Shown: positions 1 through 8,521 of the stretch, in pieces
Layout: every line of letters starts with the position of its first letter
How positions within the stretch are numbered: position 1 is the first letter of the stretch
Source: Peribacillus loiseleuriae
Lineage (GTDB): Bacteria; Bacillota; Bacilli; Bacillales; DSM-1321
Assembly: GCF_001183985.1 (NCBI RefSeq)
Contig: NZ_LFZW01000001.1
Span: forward strand, 1,705,812-1,769,811
DNA length: 64,000 nucleotides
Direction of reading: 5' to 3'
Notes under the pieces: model-generated
The model's database searches: none
The model's input: the letters and a program-made list of their open reading frames with translations, nothing else
What the model was told of the DNA's origin: nothing
Translations under genes and position numbers: made by a program

Positions 1-2
1 TA

Positions 3-128
3 TATCCCCACCTCAATTTTTGTAAGAGAATCAAGAGAACTTAGGTGGGGATAAATAGACTGTAAATTCCCGATTGGTTCAACTAACCATCAGTGGGGAT
101 GCCCCACTGATGGAAGTTTCACTTTATA
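3..128 (+). repeat. Two-hairpin dispersed repeat, copy 1, upstream of sigD
   Basis: Two strong inverted repeats are visible. An 11-bp stem joins 3-13 to 43-53, and a perfect 12-bp stem joins 87-98 to 102-113 around an ATG triloop. The stretch between them contains CGATTGGTTCAACTA and the element ends GAAGTTTCACTTTATA, only about six bases before the sigD ribosome binding site. Related sequence recurs at 37240-37345 and, inverted, at 35068-35268. The form resembles the end or guide-RNA scaffold of an IS200/IS605-type element, but that identity is inference. No transposase is present. Confidence 0.75.
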
Positions 129-146
129 GCGTTAGGAGGAGGTCTC

Positions 147-914
147 GTGTCTCAACTGACAACCGAGGAAGAGCAGTTATATTGGAAATATTGGATTGAC
201 AACAAAGATCCAAAAGCAGGTGATATTCTAGTGAAAAGATACATACCACTTGTATCCTTTCATGTCCAAAGAATTTCAGTTAACTTGCCTAAGAGCGTAA
301 GCAGGGATGATGTGAGAAGCCTTGGAATGATGGGGTTGTTTGATGCACTAGAACGCTTCGATCCTAACCGTGATTTAAAATTTGACACCTATGCTTCATT
401 CCGAATTCGTGGCGCTATCTTAGATGGTTTACGCAAAGAAGATTGGCTTCCTCGGAGTGTAAGAGAAAAGACAAAAAAAATTGAAGTAGCAGCTGAAAAA
501 TTAGAACAGAAGCATATGAGAAAAATTGGCGCAAAAGAAATTTCTGAAGAGTTAAATACTTCTGAAGAAGAAGTATATACAGTGATGAATGAGAATTTTT
601 TTGCAAATGTACTATCAATGGATGAAAACCCGCAAGACCAGGAAGAGAAAGAAGGTCCGAGTCATCATATTAAAGATGATAGGACGCTAATGCCAGAAGA
701 GCAATTGATGAAAAAAGAATTATACAAAGATCTAGCTAAAGTAATAGAAACTTTAAATGAAAAAGAACAGCTTGTACTACAGCTTTTTTATAAAGAAGAG
801 TTAACACTAACAGAGATCGGTAGAGTAATGAGTTTATCAACATCAAGAATTTCGCAGATTCACTCAAAGGCAATTTACAAACTTAGGATATTATTACAGG
901 GTGCTATACTGTAA
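147..914 (+). CDS. sigD: RNA polymerase sigma factor SigD (sigma-28, motility)
   Basis: This is the 255-residue FliA/SigD-type sigma factor, which directs RNA polymerase to late flagellar, chemotaxis and autolysin promoters. Sigma region 2 covers about residues 15-95, including the DNA-melting segment around FDTYASFRIRGAILDGLR. Region 3 lies in the middle and the region 4 helix-turn-helix is at the C-terminus (LTEIGRVMSLSTSRISQIH). The length matches B. subtilis SigD (254). The GTG start at 147 follows a strong AGGAGGAGG site at 134-142. swrB follows, as at the end of the B. subtilis fla/che operon, so it is probably read from a promoter upstream of this window. Confidence 0.97.
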   Translation: MSQLTTEEEQLYWKYWIDNKDPKAGDILVKRYIPLVSFHVQRISVNLPKSVSRDDVRSLGMMGLFDALERFDPNRDLKFDTYASFRIRGAILDGLRKEDWLPRSVREKTKKIEVAAEKLEQKHMRKIGAKEISEELNTSEEEVYTVMNENFFANVLSMDENPQDQEEKEGPSHHIKDDRTLMPEEQLMKKELYKDLAKVIETLNEKEQLVLQLFYKEELTLTEIGRVMSLSTSRISQIHSKAIYKLRILLQGAIL

Positions 915-946
915 TAATATCCTGTTTCCAACAAAAGAGGGGTATT

Positions 947-1558
947 ATGTCAGGTTTTATAATGTTTATAATGTTTGTATTAAACATCTTTACGATTTTG
1001 GCAATCATTGTTTTATATACGAGGCAAAATCGCTTGGGGAATTTTGAGAAAAACCAAGAAAGCAGAGCCCGTGAAATGGAAGAATCAATGGCTGCCTTTG
1101 TGTTGGAATTAAAAGGAGAAAATGACCGTTTGATTCGTGCGCTTGCTATGAAAGATGCTGCTTCAAATGAACTAAACTCTAGTGAAAAGCTTCTTTCACG
1201 AAAAACCACTAGCAGCTCTCTAAGGCAGTCAGTTGGTCCATCAAGGCAAACAGTACATGCCAAAGAAGAGGATGCAACATCGTTAAAATTACCAGACTTA
1301 CCAATCACTAATGACGATAAACTTGAGATATCTACCAATCGATTAGTAGAACATGAAGGTGGGTCAAATCAGCGTACATCTTTTCAAGAGACATTAAAAC
1401 AAGAGCTTCAAAATCATGAACAACAGCTTAAGTCAACTCTCTCTGATCAAGTGAATGATTTGCTTCAGAAGGGCTTGACCACTGAAGAAGTTGCCAAAAA
1501 ATTAAACAAAGGTAAAACAGAAATCGAACTTTTATTAAGATTTAATAGACAATCGTGA
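947..1558 (+). CDS. swrB: Swarming motility protein SwrB
   Basis: A 203-residue protein with one N-terminal membrane segment (about residues 3-24), a charged, probably coiled-coil middle, and a C-terminal segment (GLTTEEVAKKLNKGKTEIEL) that looks like a small helix-turn-helix typical of SwrB/YlxL. In B. subtilis SwrB promotes flagellar type III export and basal-body maturation and is needed for swarming. The position directly after sigD and before rpsB is diagnostic. It is longer than the B. subtilis protein (about 167), mainly through a low-complexity middle. The ATG at 947 follows an AGAGGGG site. Confidence 0.88.
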   Translation: MSGFIMFIMFVLNIFTILAIIVLYTRQNRLGNFEKNQESRAREMEESMAAFVLELKGENDRLIRALAMKDAASNELNSSEKLLSRKTTSSSLRQSVGPSRQTVHAKEEDATSLKLPDLPITNDDKLEISTNRLVEHEGGSNQRTSFQETLKQELQNHEQQLKSTLSDQVNDLLQKGLTTEEVAKKLNKGKTEIELLLRFNRQS

Positions 1559-1565
1559 AAACTAC

Positions 1566-1594
1566 TTGCTTGTATTTTATGATTATGCTATAGT
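1566..1594 (+). promoter_or_regulatory. Sigma-A promoter for rpsB
   Basis: TTGCTT at 1566-1571 and TATAGT at 1589-1594 are separated by 17 bp. This would start transcription near 1601 and give an rpsB leader of about 110 nt. Confidence 0.7.
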
Positions 1595-1616
1595 ATGTAA
1601 TGGTGTTATTACACAC

Positions 1617-1676
1617 GTTTCGTAATCTGGTCAGATGGTGCTGTTTCGACAGTTTCTGCCTGGAAATGATCGAAGC
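1617..1676 (+). ncRNA. Structured rpsB 5' leader, possible r-protein leader
   Basis: GTTTCG at 1617-1622 can pair with CGAAGC at 1671-1676 (one G-U pair). It encloses a hairpin CTGT-TTCG-ACAG at 1641-1652 with a UUCG tetraloop. This lies in the untranslated leader of rpsB, where autoregulation by S2 would be expected. The fold is seen in the sequence; regulation is inferred. Confidence 0.45.
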
Positions 1677-1711
1677 GGAGGACAAACAAAACCATTTAGG
1701 AGGAACTAATA

Positions 1712-2425
1712 ATGTCAGTAATTTCAATGAAACAATTGCTTGAAGCTGGTGTACACTTTGGACACCAAACACGTCGCTGGAACCCGAAAATGAAGAAGTA
1801 TATCTTCACTGAGCGTAACGGTATCTACATCATCGATCTTCAAAAAACAGTGAAAAAAGTTGATGAAGCATACAATTTTGTTAAAGAATTAGCTGCTAAT
1901 GGCGGAACAATTCTTTTTGTTGGTACAAAGAAACAAGCTCAAGAGTCTGTTAAAGAAGAAGCAATCCGCTCTGGTATGTACTATGTTAACCAACGCTGGT
2001 TGGGTGGAACTTTAACTAACTTTGGAACAATTCAAAAACGTATTTCTCGTCTTAAAGAAATCGAAAAGATGGAAGAAAACGGGACATTCGAAGTACTTCC
2101 TAAAAAAGAAGTTATCCAACTTAAAAAAGAATGGGATCGCTTAGAAAAATTCCTAGGCGGTATTAAAGATATGAAAACTATCCCGGATGCGATTTTCATT
2201 ATTGATCCACGCAAAGAGCGTATCGCAGTTGCGGAAGCTCATAAATTGAACATCCCTCTAGTTGGTATTGTTGATACAAACTGTGATCCAGATGAGATCG
2301 ATGTTGTTATCCCAGCTAACGATGATGCAATCCGTGCAGTTAAATTATTAACTGGTAAAATGGCAGATGCAATTCTTGAAGCTAAACAAGGCGAAGAAAC
2401 TGCTGCAGAGCCAGCTAACGCTTAA
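1712..2425 (+). CDS. rpsB: 30S ribosomal protein S2
   Basis: A 237-residue S2 protein of the small-subunit head-body junction. It opens with the S2 signature [20 protein letters not shown] and carries the later [10 protein letters not shown] and [11 protein letters not shown] blocks. The length fits bacilli (246 in B. subtilis). The ATG at 1712 follows an AGGAGG site. It has its own promoter and structured leader and is separated from tsf by 327 bp holding terminator-like and long-range RNA structure. Confidence 0.98.
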   Translation: MSVISMKQLLEAGVHFGHQTRRWNPKMKKYIFTERNGIYIIDLQKTVKKVDEAYNFVKELAANGGTILFVGTKKQAQESVKEEAIRSGMYYVNQRWLGGTLTNFGTIQKRISRLKEIEKMEENGTFEVLPKKEVIQLKKEWDRLEKFLGGIKDMKTIPDAIFIIDPRKERIAVAEAHKLNIPLVGIVDTNCDPDEIDVVIPANDDAIRAVKLLTGKMADAILEAKQGEETAAEPANA

Positions 2426-2470
2426 TTTGTATTAATAATACAAAGCCTGGCGCTAAAACGCGCCAACTTA

Positions 2471-2628
2471 GTATGAAGGACAAATTATTTGATTCGCTAA
2501 ACTCACTTAATTAAAAAGGTGGCGGAGTGGAGTCAGATTTCGTAAGCTTTACTCCTAAACTAATATGACACTAACAATGGTTGGACATAAATGTAATTCA
2601 CGGAGTTCCGTCCCCTTGTCCTTCATAC
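2471..2628 (+). ncRNA. Candidate structured RNA between rpsB and tsf
   Basis: A perfect 13-bp long-range pairing joins GTATGAAGGACAA at 2471-2483 to TTGTCCTTCATAC at 2616-2628. Inside it are smaller hairpins: GGAGT 2529-2533 with ACTCC 2551-2555, CTAAC 2571-2575 with GTTGG 2580-2584, and ACGG 2600-2603 with CCGT 2608-2611. An intrinsic terminator follows at 2629-2669 and then tsf. Two more hairpins lie upstream at about 2427-2445 and 2448-2466. The layout is that of a cis-regulatory aptamer plus terminator. I do not recognise the family, and no other gene is seen in this 327-bp gap. Confidence 0.5.
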
Positions 2629-2669
2629 AAAAAGGTGATAAGAGGATAATGCCTTTTATCACCTTTTTT
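2629..2669 (+). terminator. Intrinsic terminator upstream of tsf
   Basis: AAAGGTGATAA pairs with TTATCACCTTT and is followed by a T run. It lies directly after the long-range RNA fold and about 85 bp before tsf, so it may end rpsB transcription or attenuate tsf. Confidence 0.85.
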
Positions 2670-2752
2670 GGGATTACATATTGCTCTTTGCATTTGAACC
2701 CGAAATTTTTTTGAGATTTGTATATTGTATTCAATAAGAGGAGGATTTTATT

Positions 2753-3634
2753 ATGGCAATTAGTGCACAATTAGTAAAAGAATTGCGTGAAAAAACTGGT
2801 GCAGGGATGATGGACTGTAAAAAAGCTCTTGTTCAAACCGATGGAGATATGGAAAAAGCAATTGATTTCCTTCGTGAAAAAGGAATTGCAAAAGCAGCAA
2901 ACAAAGGTGATCGTATTGCTGCTGAAGGGCTAACTTCAATTATTGTAAACGGAAATGAAGCAGTAATTCTTGAAGTAAATTCAGAAACTGATTTCGTAGC
3001 AAAAAATGAAGGATTCCAAGTGCTAGTAAAAGAACTAGGAGAACACTTACTTGCTAACAAACCAGCTACTGTAGAAGAAGCGCTTGAACAAACAATCAAC
3101 GGAGTAAAAGTTGCTGATCACATCAATGCAGTTGTTGCTAAAATCGGTGAAAAATTAACACTACGCCGTTTTGAAGTAGTTACAAAAACAGATAACGATG
3201 CATTCGGTGCATACCTTCATATGGGCGGTAGAATCAGTGTGCTTTCAGTTCTTGAAGGAACAACTGATGCGGATGCAGCTAAAGACGTATCTATGCACAT
3301 CGCAGCTCTGAAACCAAAATACGTATCACGTGACCAAGTGGACGCTAGTGAACTTGATCGTGAGAGAGAAGTATTAACTCAACAAGCTCTAAATGAAGGG
3401 AAACCAGAGAAAATTGTTGCAAAAATGGTAGAAGGACGTATTAACAAATTCTACGAAGAAATTTGTGTTGTAGATCAAACATTTGTTAAAAATCCTGACC
3501 AAAAAGTTGGACAATTTGTTGAATCAAAAGGTGGAAGTGTGAAATCTTTCGTTCGTTTTGAAGTAGGCGAAGGAATCGAAAAACGTCAAGAAAACTTTGC
3601 TGAAGAAGTAATGAACCAAGTTAAAAAAGACTAA
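2753..3634 (+). CDS. tsf: Elongation factor Ts
   Basis: A 293-residue EF-Ts, the nucleotide exchange factor that recycles EF-Tu-GDP. The N-terminal UBA-like domain shows [19 protein letters not shown], and the core includes the conserved [10 protein letters not shown] motif that contacts EF-Tu. Full length for bacilli (293 in B. subtilis). The ATG at 2753 follows an AGGAGG-type site. A terminator follows at 3653-3682. Confidence 0.98.
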   Translation: MAISAQLVKELREKTGAGMMDCKKALVQTDGDMEKAIDFLREKGIAKAANKGDRIAAEGLTSIIVNGNEAVILEVNSETDFVAKNEGFQVLVKELGEHLLANKPATVEEALEQTINGVKVADHINAVVAKIGEKLTLRRFEVVTKTDNDAFGAYLHMGGRISVLSVLEGTTDADAAKDVSMHIAALKPKYVSRDQVDASELDREREVLTQQALNEGKPEKIVAKMVEGRINKFYEEICVVDQTFVKNPDQKVGQFVESKGGSVKSFVRFEVGEGIEKRQENFAEEVMNQVKKD

Positions 3635-3652
3635 TTTACACTTGAAAAGGTT

Positions 3653-3682
3653 ATAGGGAACACAAATGTGTTCCCTATTTTT
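3653..3682 (+). terminator. Terminator after tsf
   Basis: ATAGGGAACAC pairs perfectly with GTGTTCCCTAT around an AAAT loop and is followed by Ts. Confidence 0.92.
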
Positions 3683-3803
3683 GAATCATAATGGAACAAA
3701 AGAGCTGCGATTTGAATGTGTATTGACCAATAAGTTATCGTTATAAAATTTTGTGAAGCCTGAAAAATAATATGAAATTAGATTACATAGTTGGAGGTTC
3801 TAA

Positions 3804-4526
3804 ATGAGCAACCCGAAATATAAACGAGTCGTATTAAAGCTAAGCGGTGAAGCACTAGCCGGTGCTGAAGGTTTTGGAATCAATCCAGCCGTCATTAAAT
3901 CAATTGCTGAACAAGTAAAAGAAGTAGCTGAACTAGATGTCGAAGTGGCAGTCGTTGTCGGGGGCGGAAACATTTGGCGAGGTAAAATCGGAAGTGAAAT
4001 GGGGATGGACCGTGCAAATGCCGATTACATGGGCATGCTTGCAACCGTCATGAATTCATTAGCACTTCAAGACAGCTTAGAGCAGCTTGGGATTGAAACG
4101 CGCGTTCAATCTTCAATTGAAATGAGACAAATTGCAGAACCATATATTAGACGCCGTGCAATTAGACATCTTGAGAAAAAACGAGTCGTTATATTTGCGG
4201 CTGGAACCGGAAATCCTTACTTTTCTACAGATACGACCGCAGCACTTCGTGCAGCGGAGATTGAAGCGGAAGTCATTCTTATGGCGAAGAACAACGTTGA
4301 CGGGGTTTACAATGCAGATCCTGCCAAAGACAAAAATGCTGTTAAATATGATGAGCTATCCTATTTAGATGTGTTGAATGAAGGCTTGGAAGTCATGGAT
4401 TCGACAGCTTCTTCACTTTGCATGGATAACGATATTCCATTAATGGTCTTTTCACTTATGGAAAAAGGAAATATTAAACGAGTTGTGATGGGCGAATCGC
4501 TCGGAACAATTGTTAGGGGGAAATAA
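3804..4526 (+). CDS. pyrH: UMP kinase
   Basis: A 240-residue hexameric bacterial UMP kinase of the amino-acid-kinase fold, phosphorylating UMP to UDP with ATP in the cytoplasm. Visible motifs are the N-terminal [12 protein letters not shown], the glycine-rich [11 protein letters not shown] and the nucleotide-binding [20 protein letters not shown]. Full length. The ATG at 3804 follows GGAGG. Its stop is one base before the frr start, so the two are translationally linked. Confidence 0.98.
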   Translation: MSNPKYKRVVLKLSGEALAGAEGFGINPAVIKSIAEQVKEVAELDVEVAVVVGGGNIWRGKIGSEMGMDRANADYMGMLATVMNSLALQDSLEQLGIETRVQSSIEMRQIAEPYIRRRAIRHLEKKRVVIFAAGTGNPYFSTDTTAALRAAEIEAEVILMAKNNVDGVYNADPAKDKNAVKYDELSYLDVLNEGLEVMDSTASSLCMDNDIPLMVFSLMEKGNIKRVVMGESLGTIVRGK

Positions 4527-4527
4527 A

Positions 4528-5085
4528 ATGGCAAAACAAGTTATTGATAATTCAAGAATGAAAATGGAAAAGGCGATTTCAGCTTATACGCGAGAATTGG
4601 CTAGTATCCGTGCTGGTCGTGCTAACGCTTCATTGCTAGATAGAATATCTGTTGAGTATTACGGAGCACCGACTCCGGTTAATCAAGTAGCAGGAATTTC
4701 TGTTCCAGAAGCAAGGCTTTTGGTAATCCAACCTTATGACAAAACAATCCTAGGCGATATCGAAAAAGCAATTCTAAAGTCTGACCTTGGTTTGAATCCT
4801 TCCAACGATGGCTCAATCATTCGTATTGCTATTCCTGCATTAACAGAGGAGCGTCGAAAAGAGCTTGTTAAAATGGTTCGTAAGGAATCTGAAGAAGCAA
4901 AAATTGCAATACGCAACATTCGTCGTGATGGAAATGATGATTTGAAAAAGCTTGAGAAGAACGGTGAAATTACTGAGGATGACTTACGTGGTTATTCAGA
5001 TGATATACAAAAGCTTACAGATAATCATATTAACAAAATTGACGATATCACGAAAGACAAGGAAAAAGAAATTTTAGAGGTGTAA
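4528..5085 (+). CDS. frr: Ribosome recycling factor
   Basis: RRF of 185 residues, which splits post-termination ribosomes together with EF-G. The conserved blocks [20 protein letters not shown] and [16 protein letters not shown] are present. I chose the ATG at 4528 (MAKQVIDNS) because the AGGGGG site at 4516-4520 is correctly spaced for it and the family starts there; an in-frame upstream codon at 4510 would lie on that site. The downstream 649-bp gap is unusually long for this locus. Confidence 0.97.
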   Translation: MAKQVIDNSRMKMEKAISAYTRELASIRAGRANASLLDRISVEYYGAPTPVNQVAGISVPEARLLVIQPYDKTILGDIEKAILKSDLGLNPSNDGSIIRIAIPALTEERRKELVKMVRKESEEAKIAIRNIRRDGNDDLKKLEKNGEITEDDLRGYSDDIQKLTDNHINKIDDITKDKEKEILEV

Positions 5086-5300
5086 ACCGTTTGGTGGAGG
5101 TAATCCTAACCGGGCTATGCTACTTAAACAATTGATCAAATAAAACTTGAATAATTAGCTGCTTTTACATGGGAATATGTAATATAGTGCCGCTTACGCT
5201 ACCTTATTGGAATTGGCTATATCTTTACAAAGAATCTTTTCGAATAAATTATGGCATGTAAAATCCATATATTTACTTCTTATTAAAGCAATCAACAACC

Positions 5301-5425
5301 GCCGGACATTCTGTACCATTCAATATAACCTGAATGATAATGTAATGAAGCTCACCGGAGTCTTCCTTAACATTTTACTTAAGGCATACTGAATGGATTG
5401 CAAGAATGATTTCGGCTTTTTTTTT
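5301..5425 (+). ncRNA. Candidate structured RNA in the frr-uppS gap
   Basis: The closing helix pairs GCCG 5301-5304 with CGGC 5413-5416 and CATTC 5307-5311 with GAATG 5404-5408. Inside are three hairpins: CATTCA/TGAATG (5317-5336), GAAGCTC/GAGTCTTC (5347-5365) and CCTTAA/TTAAGG (5365-5384). Nine Ts follow directly at 5417-5425, so the fold could act as a terminator or end a small RNA. The rest of the 5086-5734 gap shows no convincing gene. Confidence 0.4.
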
Positions 5426-5509
5426 GAAAAAATCTACACAATTTGATTGAACGAGGGACAATCGGTTCATATTGAAAACAGAAGAATGAAAATGTGCTTA
5501 TATATTGTG

Positions 5510-5515
5510 TATAAT
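5510..5515 (+). promoter_or_regulatory. Possible -10 element upstream of uppS
   Basis: A consensus TATAAT lies 220 bp before uppS, but no good -35 is seen at the right distance. It is a weak promoter candidate for the uppS-cdsA-dxr-rasP operon. Confidence 0.3.
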
Positions 5516-5734
5516 ACGAGAGAGCTTTTTAGGTAAATAATAGTTAATTTAAGGTTTTGATCCTGAATTGTAGTTTTACTTGATCATTTTCTTCTACCCA
5601 GACAATCTTTTTCATATTAATAATAGGAGAAGTGGTCTTTTTTTGATATTATAATATAGATTCTGTCATTTTCATTTTCGATATAGAATATAGGAATGTG
5701 TAGAGAACAGCACTACCTGATGGGGGACAAAAGT

Positions 5735-6508
5735 ATGTATTCAATATGGAAGCGTTTTGGAAAGAAAGATGCTTCTTCCGATTTAGCTCTGAAAATTCAA
5801 CAAGTAAAAAAATCTTCAGTTCCAAAGCATATCGCTATCATTATGGATGGGAATGGTCGTTGGGCTAAGAAACGTGCCTTACCGAGAATAGCTGGTCATC
5901 ATGAGGGAATGAAGGTTGTACGGAAGATCACTAAACTTACAAGCCAGTTAAATGTGAGTATTTTGACGGTGTATGCATTTTCCACAGAAAACTGGAAGCG
6001 CCCGAAAAGTGAAGTGGATTATATTATGAAACTGCCAGAAGAGTTTTTGGGAACGTTTTTGCCCGAACTTATCGCTGAGAACGTGAAGGTCGAGATGATG
6101 GGTGAAATCGATTTATTGCCAGAACATACAAAACGCGCGGTAAAGCAGGCTGTAGAAGAAACAAAGGATAATACAGGTCTTATCTTGAATTTCGCATTGA
6201 ATTATGGCAGCCGTGCTGAGATACTCATGGCTGTTAATAAAATAATAAAAGATGTTAAAAATGGTATAATAGATGAAACTATAAACGAAGAGCAATTTTC
6301 TAACTATTTAATGACCCGTGCACTGCCTGATCCTGACCTCTTGATTAGGACGAGCGGAGAAATTCGCTTAAGTAATTTTATGCTTTGGCAGGCGGCATAT
6401 TCAGAACTATGGTTTACAGATGTTCTTTGGCCTGATTTTAAGGAAGAGCATTTGTTGGAGGCTGTAGAAGAATATCAGAAGCGCACAAGAAGATTCGGCG
6501 GTGTCTAG
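5735..6508 (+). CDS. uppS: Undecaprenyl diphosphate synthase
   Basis: A cis-prenyltransferase of about 257 residues that extends farnesyl diphosphate to the C55 carrier lipid for peptidoglycan and teichoic acid. The signature IAIIMDGNGRWAKKR includes the catalytic Asp near residue 38, and the C-terminal block LLIRTSGEIRLSNFMLWQ binds substrate. I prefer the ATG at 5735 (MYSIWKRFG), which follows GGGGG at 5722-5726. In-frame ATGs at 5696 and 5720 lack a good site. First gene of an operon with cdsA, dxr and rasP. Confidence 0.95.
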   Translation: MYSIWKRFGKKDASSDLALKIQQVKKSSVPKHIAIIMDGNGRWAKKRALPRIAGHHEGMKVVRKITKLTSQLNVSILTVYAFSTENWKRPKSEVDYIMKLPEEFLGTFLPELIAENVKVEMMGEIDLLPEHTKRAVKQAVEETKDNTGLILNFALNYGSRAEILMAVNKIIKDVKNGIIDETINEEQFSNYLMTRALPDPDLLIRTSGEIRLSNFMLWQAAYSELWFTDVLWPDFKEEHLLEAVEEYQKRTRRFGGV

Positions 6509-6533
6509 TTAAGAAGGCGAGGAAAAGTGATTC

Positions 6534-7325
6534 ATGAAGCAAAGAATTATTACGGGTATTATTGCAGCTGCTGTATTCTTACCCATCGTTATTTTAGGCA
6601 AGCTACCATTTCTAGTACTGATTTATCTGCTCGGTACAATTGGTTTATATGAATTGATTCGAATGAAAAAACTGCCGCTGAATTCGTTTGCTTCAGTGAT
6701 CTCGTTTGTGATGCTCTGGCTAATACTTATCCCAGAATCAGCAAACGGAGTTTTGGCAAGTGCTGGATACGATAAAACGCAAATTATTATCGGGGGAGTA
6801 TTAGTCCTGCTCATTTCCACAGTTTTATCAAAAAATCGTTTTATGTTTGATGATGCGGGTTTTTTAGTAATCTCCGTTATCTATATTGGAATGGGCTTTT
6901 ACTACTTATTTGAAACGAGAGACACAAATGGCTTAACGTATGTATTTTTTGCCCTATTTACGATTTGGGCAACGGATTCAGGAGCCTATTTCATTGGGAA
7001 ATCGATGGGGAGACGGAAATTATGGCCTGAAATCAGTCCGAATAAAACAATTGGTGGATTTATCGGTGGAATTATTTCTGCATTGGTTGTCGCATTTCTG
7101 TTTTTTATGTTCTCTACGATTGATAGAACATTAATTGAGCTGTTATTTATGAGTATTCTTATAGCGATTTTTGGTCAGCTAGGGGATCTTGTGCAATCAG
7201 CCTATAAACGCCATTATGGTGTCAAGGATTCAGGCAAGCTCTTACCTGGACACGGTGGGATATTAGATCGATTGGATAGCTTGATTTTCATTTTACCGAT
7301 TTTGCACTTTTTACAAATTCTATAA
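6534..7325 (+). CDS. cdsA: Phosphatidate cytidylyltransferase
   Basis: A 263-residue integral membrane enzyme making CDP-diacylglycerol from phosphatidate and CTP, the branch point of phospholipid synthesis. Several hydrophobic membrane segments are visible. The C-terminal CDP-DAG synthase signature runs through QLGDLVQSAYKRHYGVKDSG to LPGHGGILDRLDS. The ATG at 6534 is 25 bp after uppS. Substrate feeds pgsA, found at 57515. Confidence 0.97.
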   Translation: MKQRIITGIIAAAVFLPIVILGKLPFLVLIYLLGTIGLYELIRMKKLPLNSFASVISFVMLWLILIPESANGVLASAGYDKTQIIIGGVLVLLISTVLSKNRFMFDDAGFLVISVIYIGMGFYYLFETRDTNGLTYVFFALFTIWATDSGAYFIGKSMGRRKLWPEISPNKTIGGFIGGIISALVVAFLFFMFSTIDRTLIELLFMSILIAIFGQLGDLVQSAYKRHYGVKDSGKLLPGHGGILDRLDSLIFILPILHFLQIL

Positions 7326-7350
7326 TGTGTGAAGTGGTTTTAGGAGATGA

Positions 7351-8508
7351 ATGACATTGAAATATATTAGTCTTTTGGGTGCTTCTGGTTCGATTGGTCA
7401 ACAAACAGCGGACGTTGTTCGACAACATCCAGATCAATTTAAGATTGTCGCTTTTTCAGTTGGGAAAAATGTGGAGTTAGCTAGAAAATATATTAGTGAG
7501 TTTCGACCAAGTTTAGTTTGTGTTCAAACAAAGGAAGATTCTCAAACTTTACAATCGGAATTCGTGGGAACAGGTATTTATTTTACATATGGTGATGAAG
7601 GATTAATTGAAACGGCTGTATTTGACAAAGCAGATATTCTCGTAAATGCCGTAATAGGAAGCGTTGGTTTGTTTCCAACGCTTCAAGCAATCAAAGCAAA
7701 GAAGGACATCGCTTTAGCGAATAAGGAAACATTAGTGACAGCGGGACATTTGGTCATCGAAGAAGCAAGGAAAGCTAGCGTTAAACTACTACCTGTTGAT
7801 AGTGAACATTCAGCTATTTTTCAGGCTTTACAAGGTGAAAAAGAAAAAAATATGGAACGCCTGATTATTACTGCTTCAGGAGGTAGTTTCAGAGATCGCA
7901 CCCGCGCGGAATTGGTTGGGGTAACCGTAGACCAGGCACTTAACCATCCAAATTGGTCAATGGGTGCGAAGATTACGATTGACTCTGCATCGATGATGAA
8001 TAAAGGTCTTGAAGTAATCGAAGCACATTGGTTGTTTAATCTCCCATATGAAAAGATTGATGTTTTGCTTCATAAGGAAAGCATTATCCATTCAATGGTG
8101 GAGTTTCATGATTCTAGTGTAATCGCACAACTGGGTACACCAGATATGAGAGTACCCATTCAGTATGCTCTTACGTATCCCGATCGCCTCCCACTATCAA
8201 CAAGTCATCGATTAAATCTGGCTGAAATTGGGAAGCTGCACTTTGCGGAGATGGATTTTAAACGTTTTCCGTGTTTGCAATTTGCATATGAAGCAGGTAA
8301 AATAGGCGGAACAATGCCAACAGTTCTAAACGCAGCCAATGAGGTTGCGGTTGCGGAATTTTTAAAAGGGAAAATTACTTTCTTAGAAATCGAAACATAC
8401 ATTGAACAAGCATTAAATCGTCATACTCCAATTGATAATCCAGATCTTACGACGATTCAAGAAGTGGATATAAGTACACGAAAATTTATTCAAACATTAC
8501 TGAAATAG
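7351..8508 (+). CDS. dxr: 1-deoxy-D-xylulose 5-phosphate reductoisomerase
   Basis: A 385-residue NADPH-dependent enzyme of the non-mevalonate isoprenoid pathway, converting DXP to MEP. The N-terminal Rossmann motif [12 protein letters not shown] and the metal/substrate motifs [19 protein letters not shown] and [14 protein letters not shown] are present. Full length. Its product line feeds the isoprenoid used by uppS two genes upstream. Confidence 0.97.
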   Translation: MTLKYISLLGASGSIGQQTADVVRQHPDQFKIVAFSVGKNVELARKYISEFRPSLVCVQTKEDSQTLQSEFVGTGIYFTYGDEGLIETAVFDKADILVNAVIGSVGLFPTLQAIKAKKDIALANKETLVTAGHLVIEEARKASVKLLPVDSEHSAIFQALQGEKEKNMERLIITASGGSFRDRTRAELVGVTVDQALNHPNWSMGAKITIDSASMMNKGLEVIEAHWLFNLPYEKIDVLLHKESIIHSMVEFHDSSVIAQLGTPDMRVPIQYALTYPDRLPLSTSHRLNLAEIGKLHFAEMDFKRFPCLQFAYEAGKIGGTMPTVLNAANEVAVAEFLKGKITFLEIETYIEQALNRHTPIDNPDLTTIQEVDISTRKFIQTLLK

Positions 8509-8521
8509 AGGTGAAATGCAC

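Noticed and set aside
5207-5392. A 61-codon open frame in the frr-uppS gap
   Set aside because: No ribosome binding site, composition unlike the neighbours, and it overlaps the hairpin-rich candidate RNA; it looks like chance.
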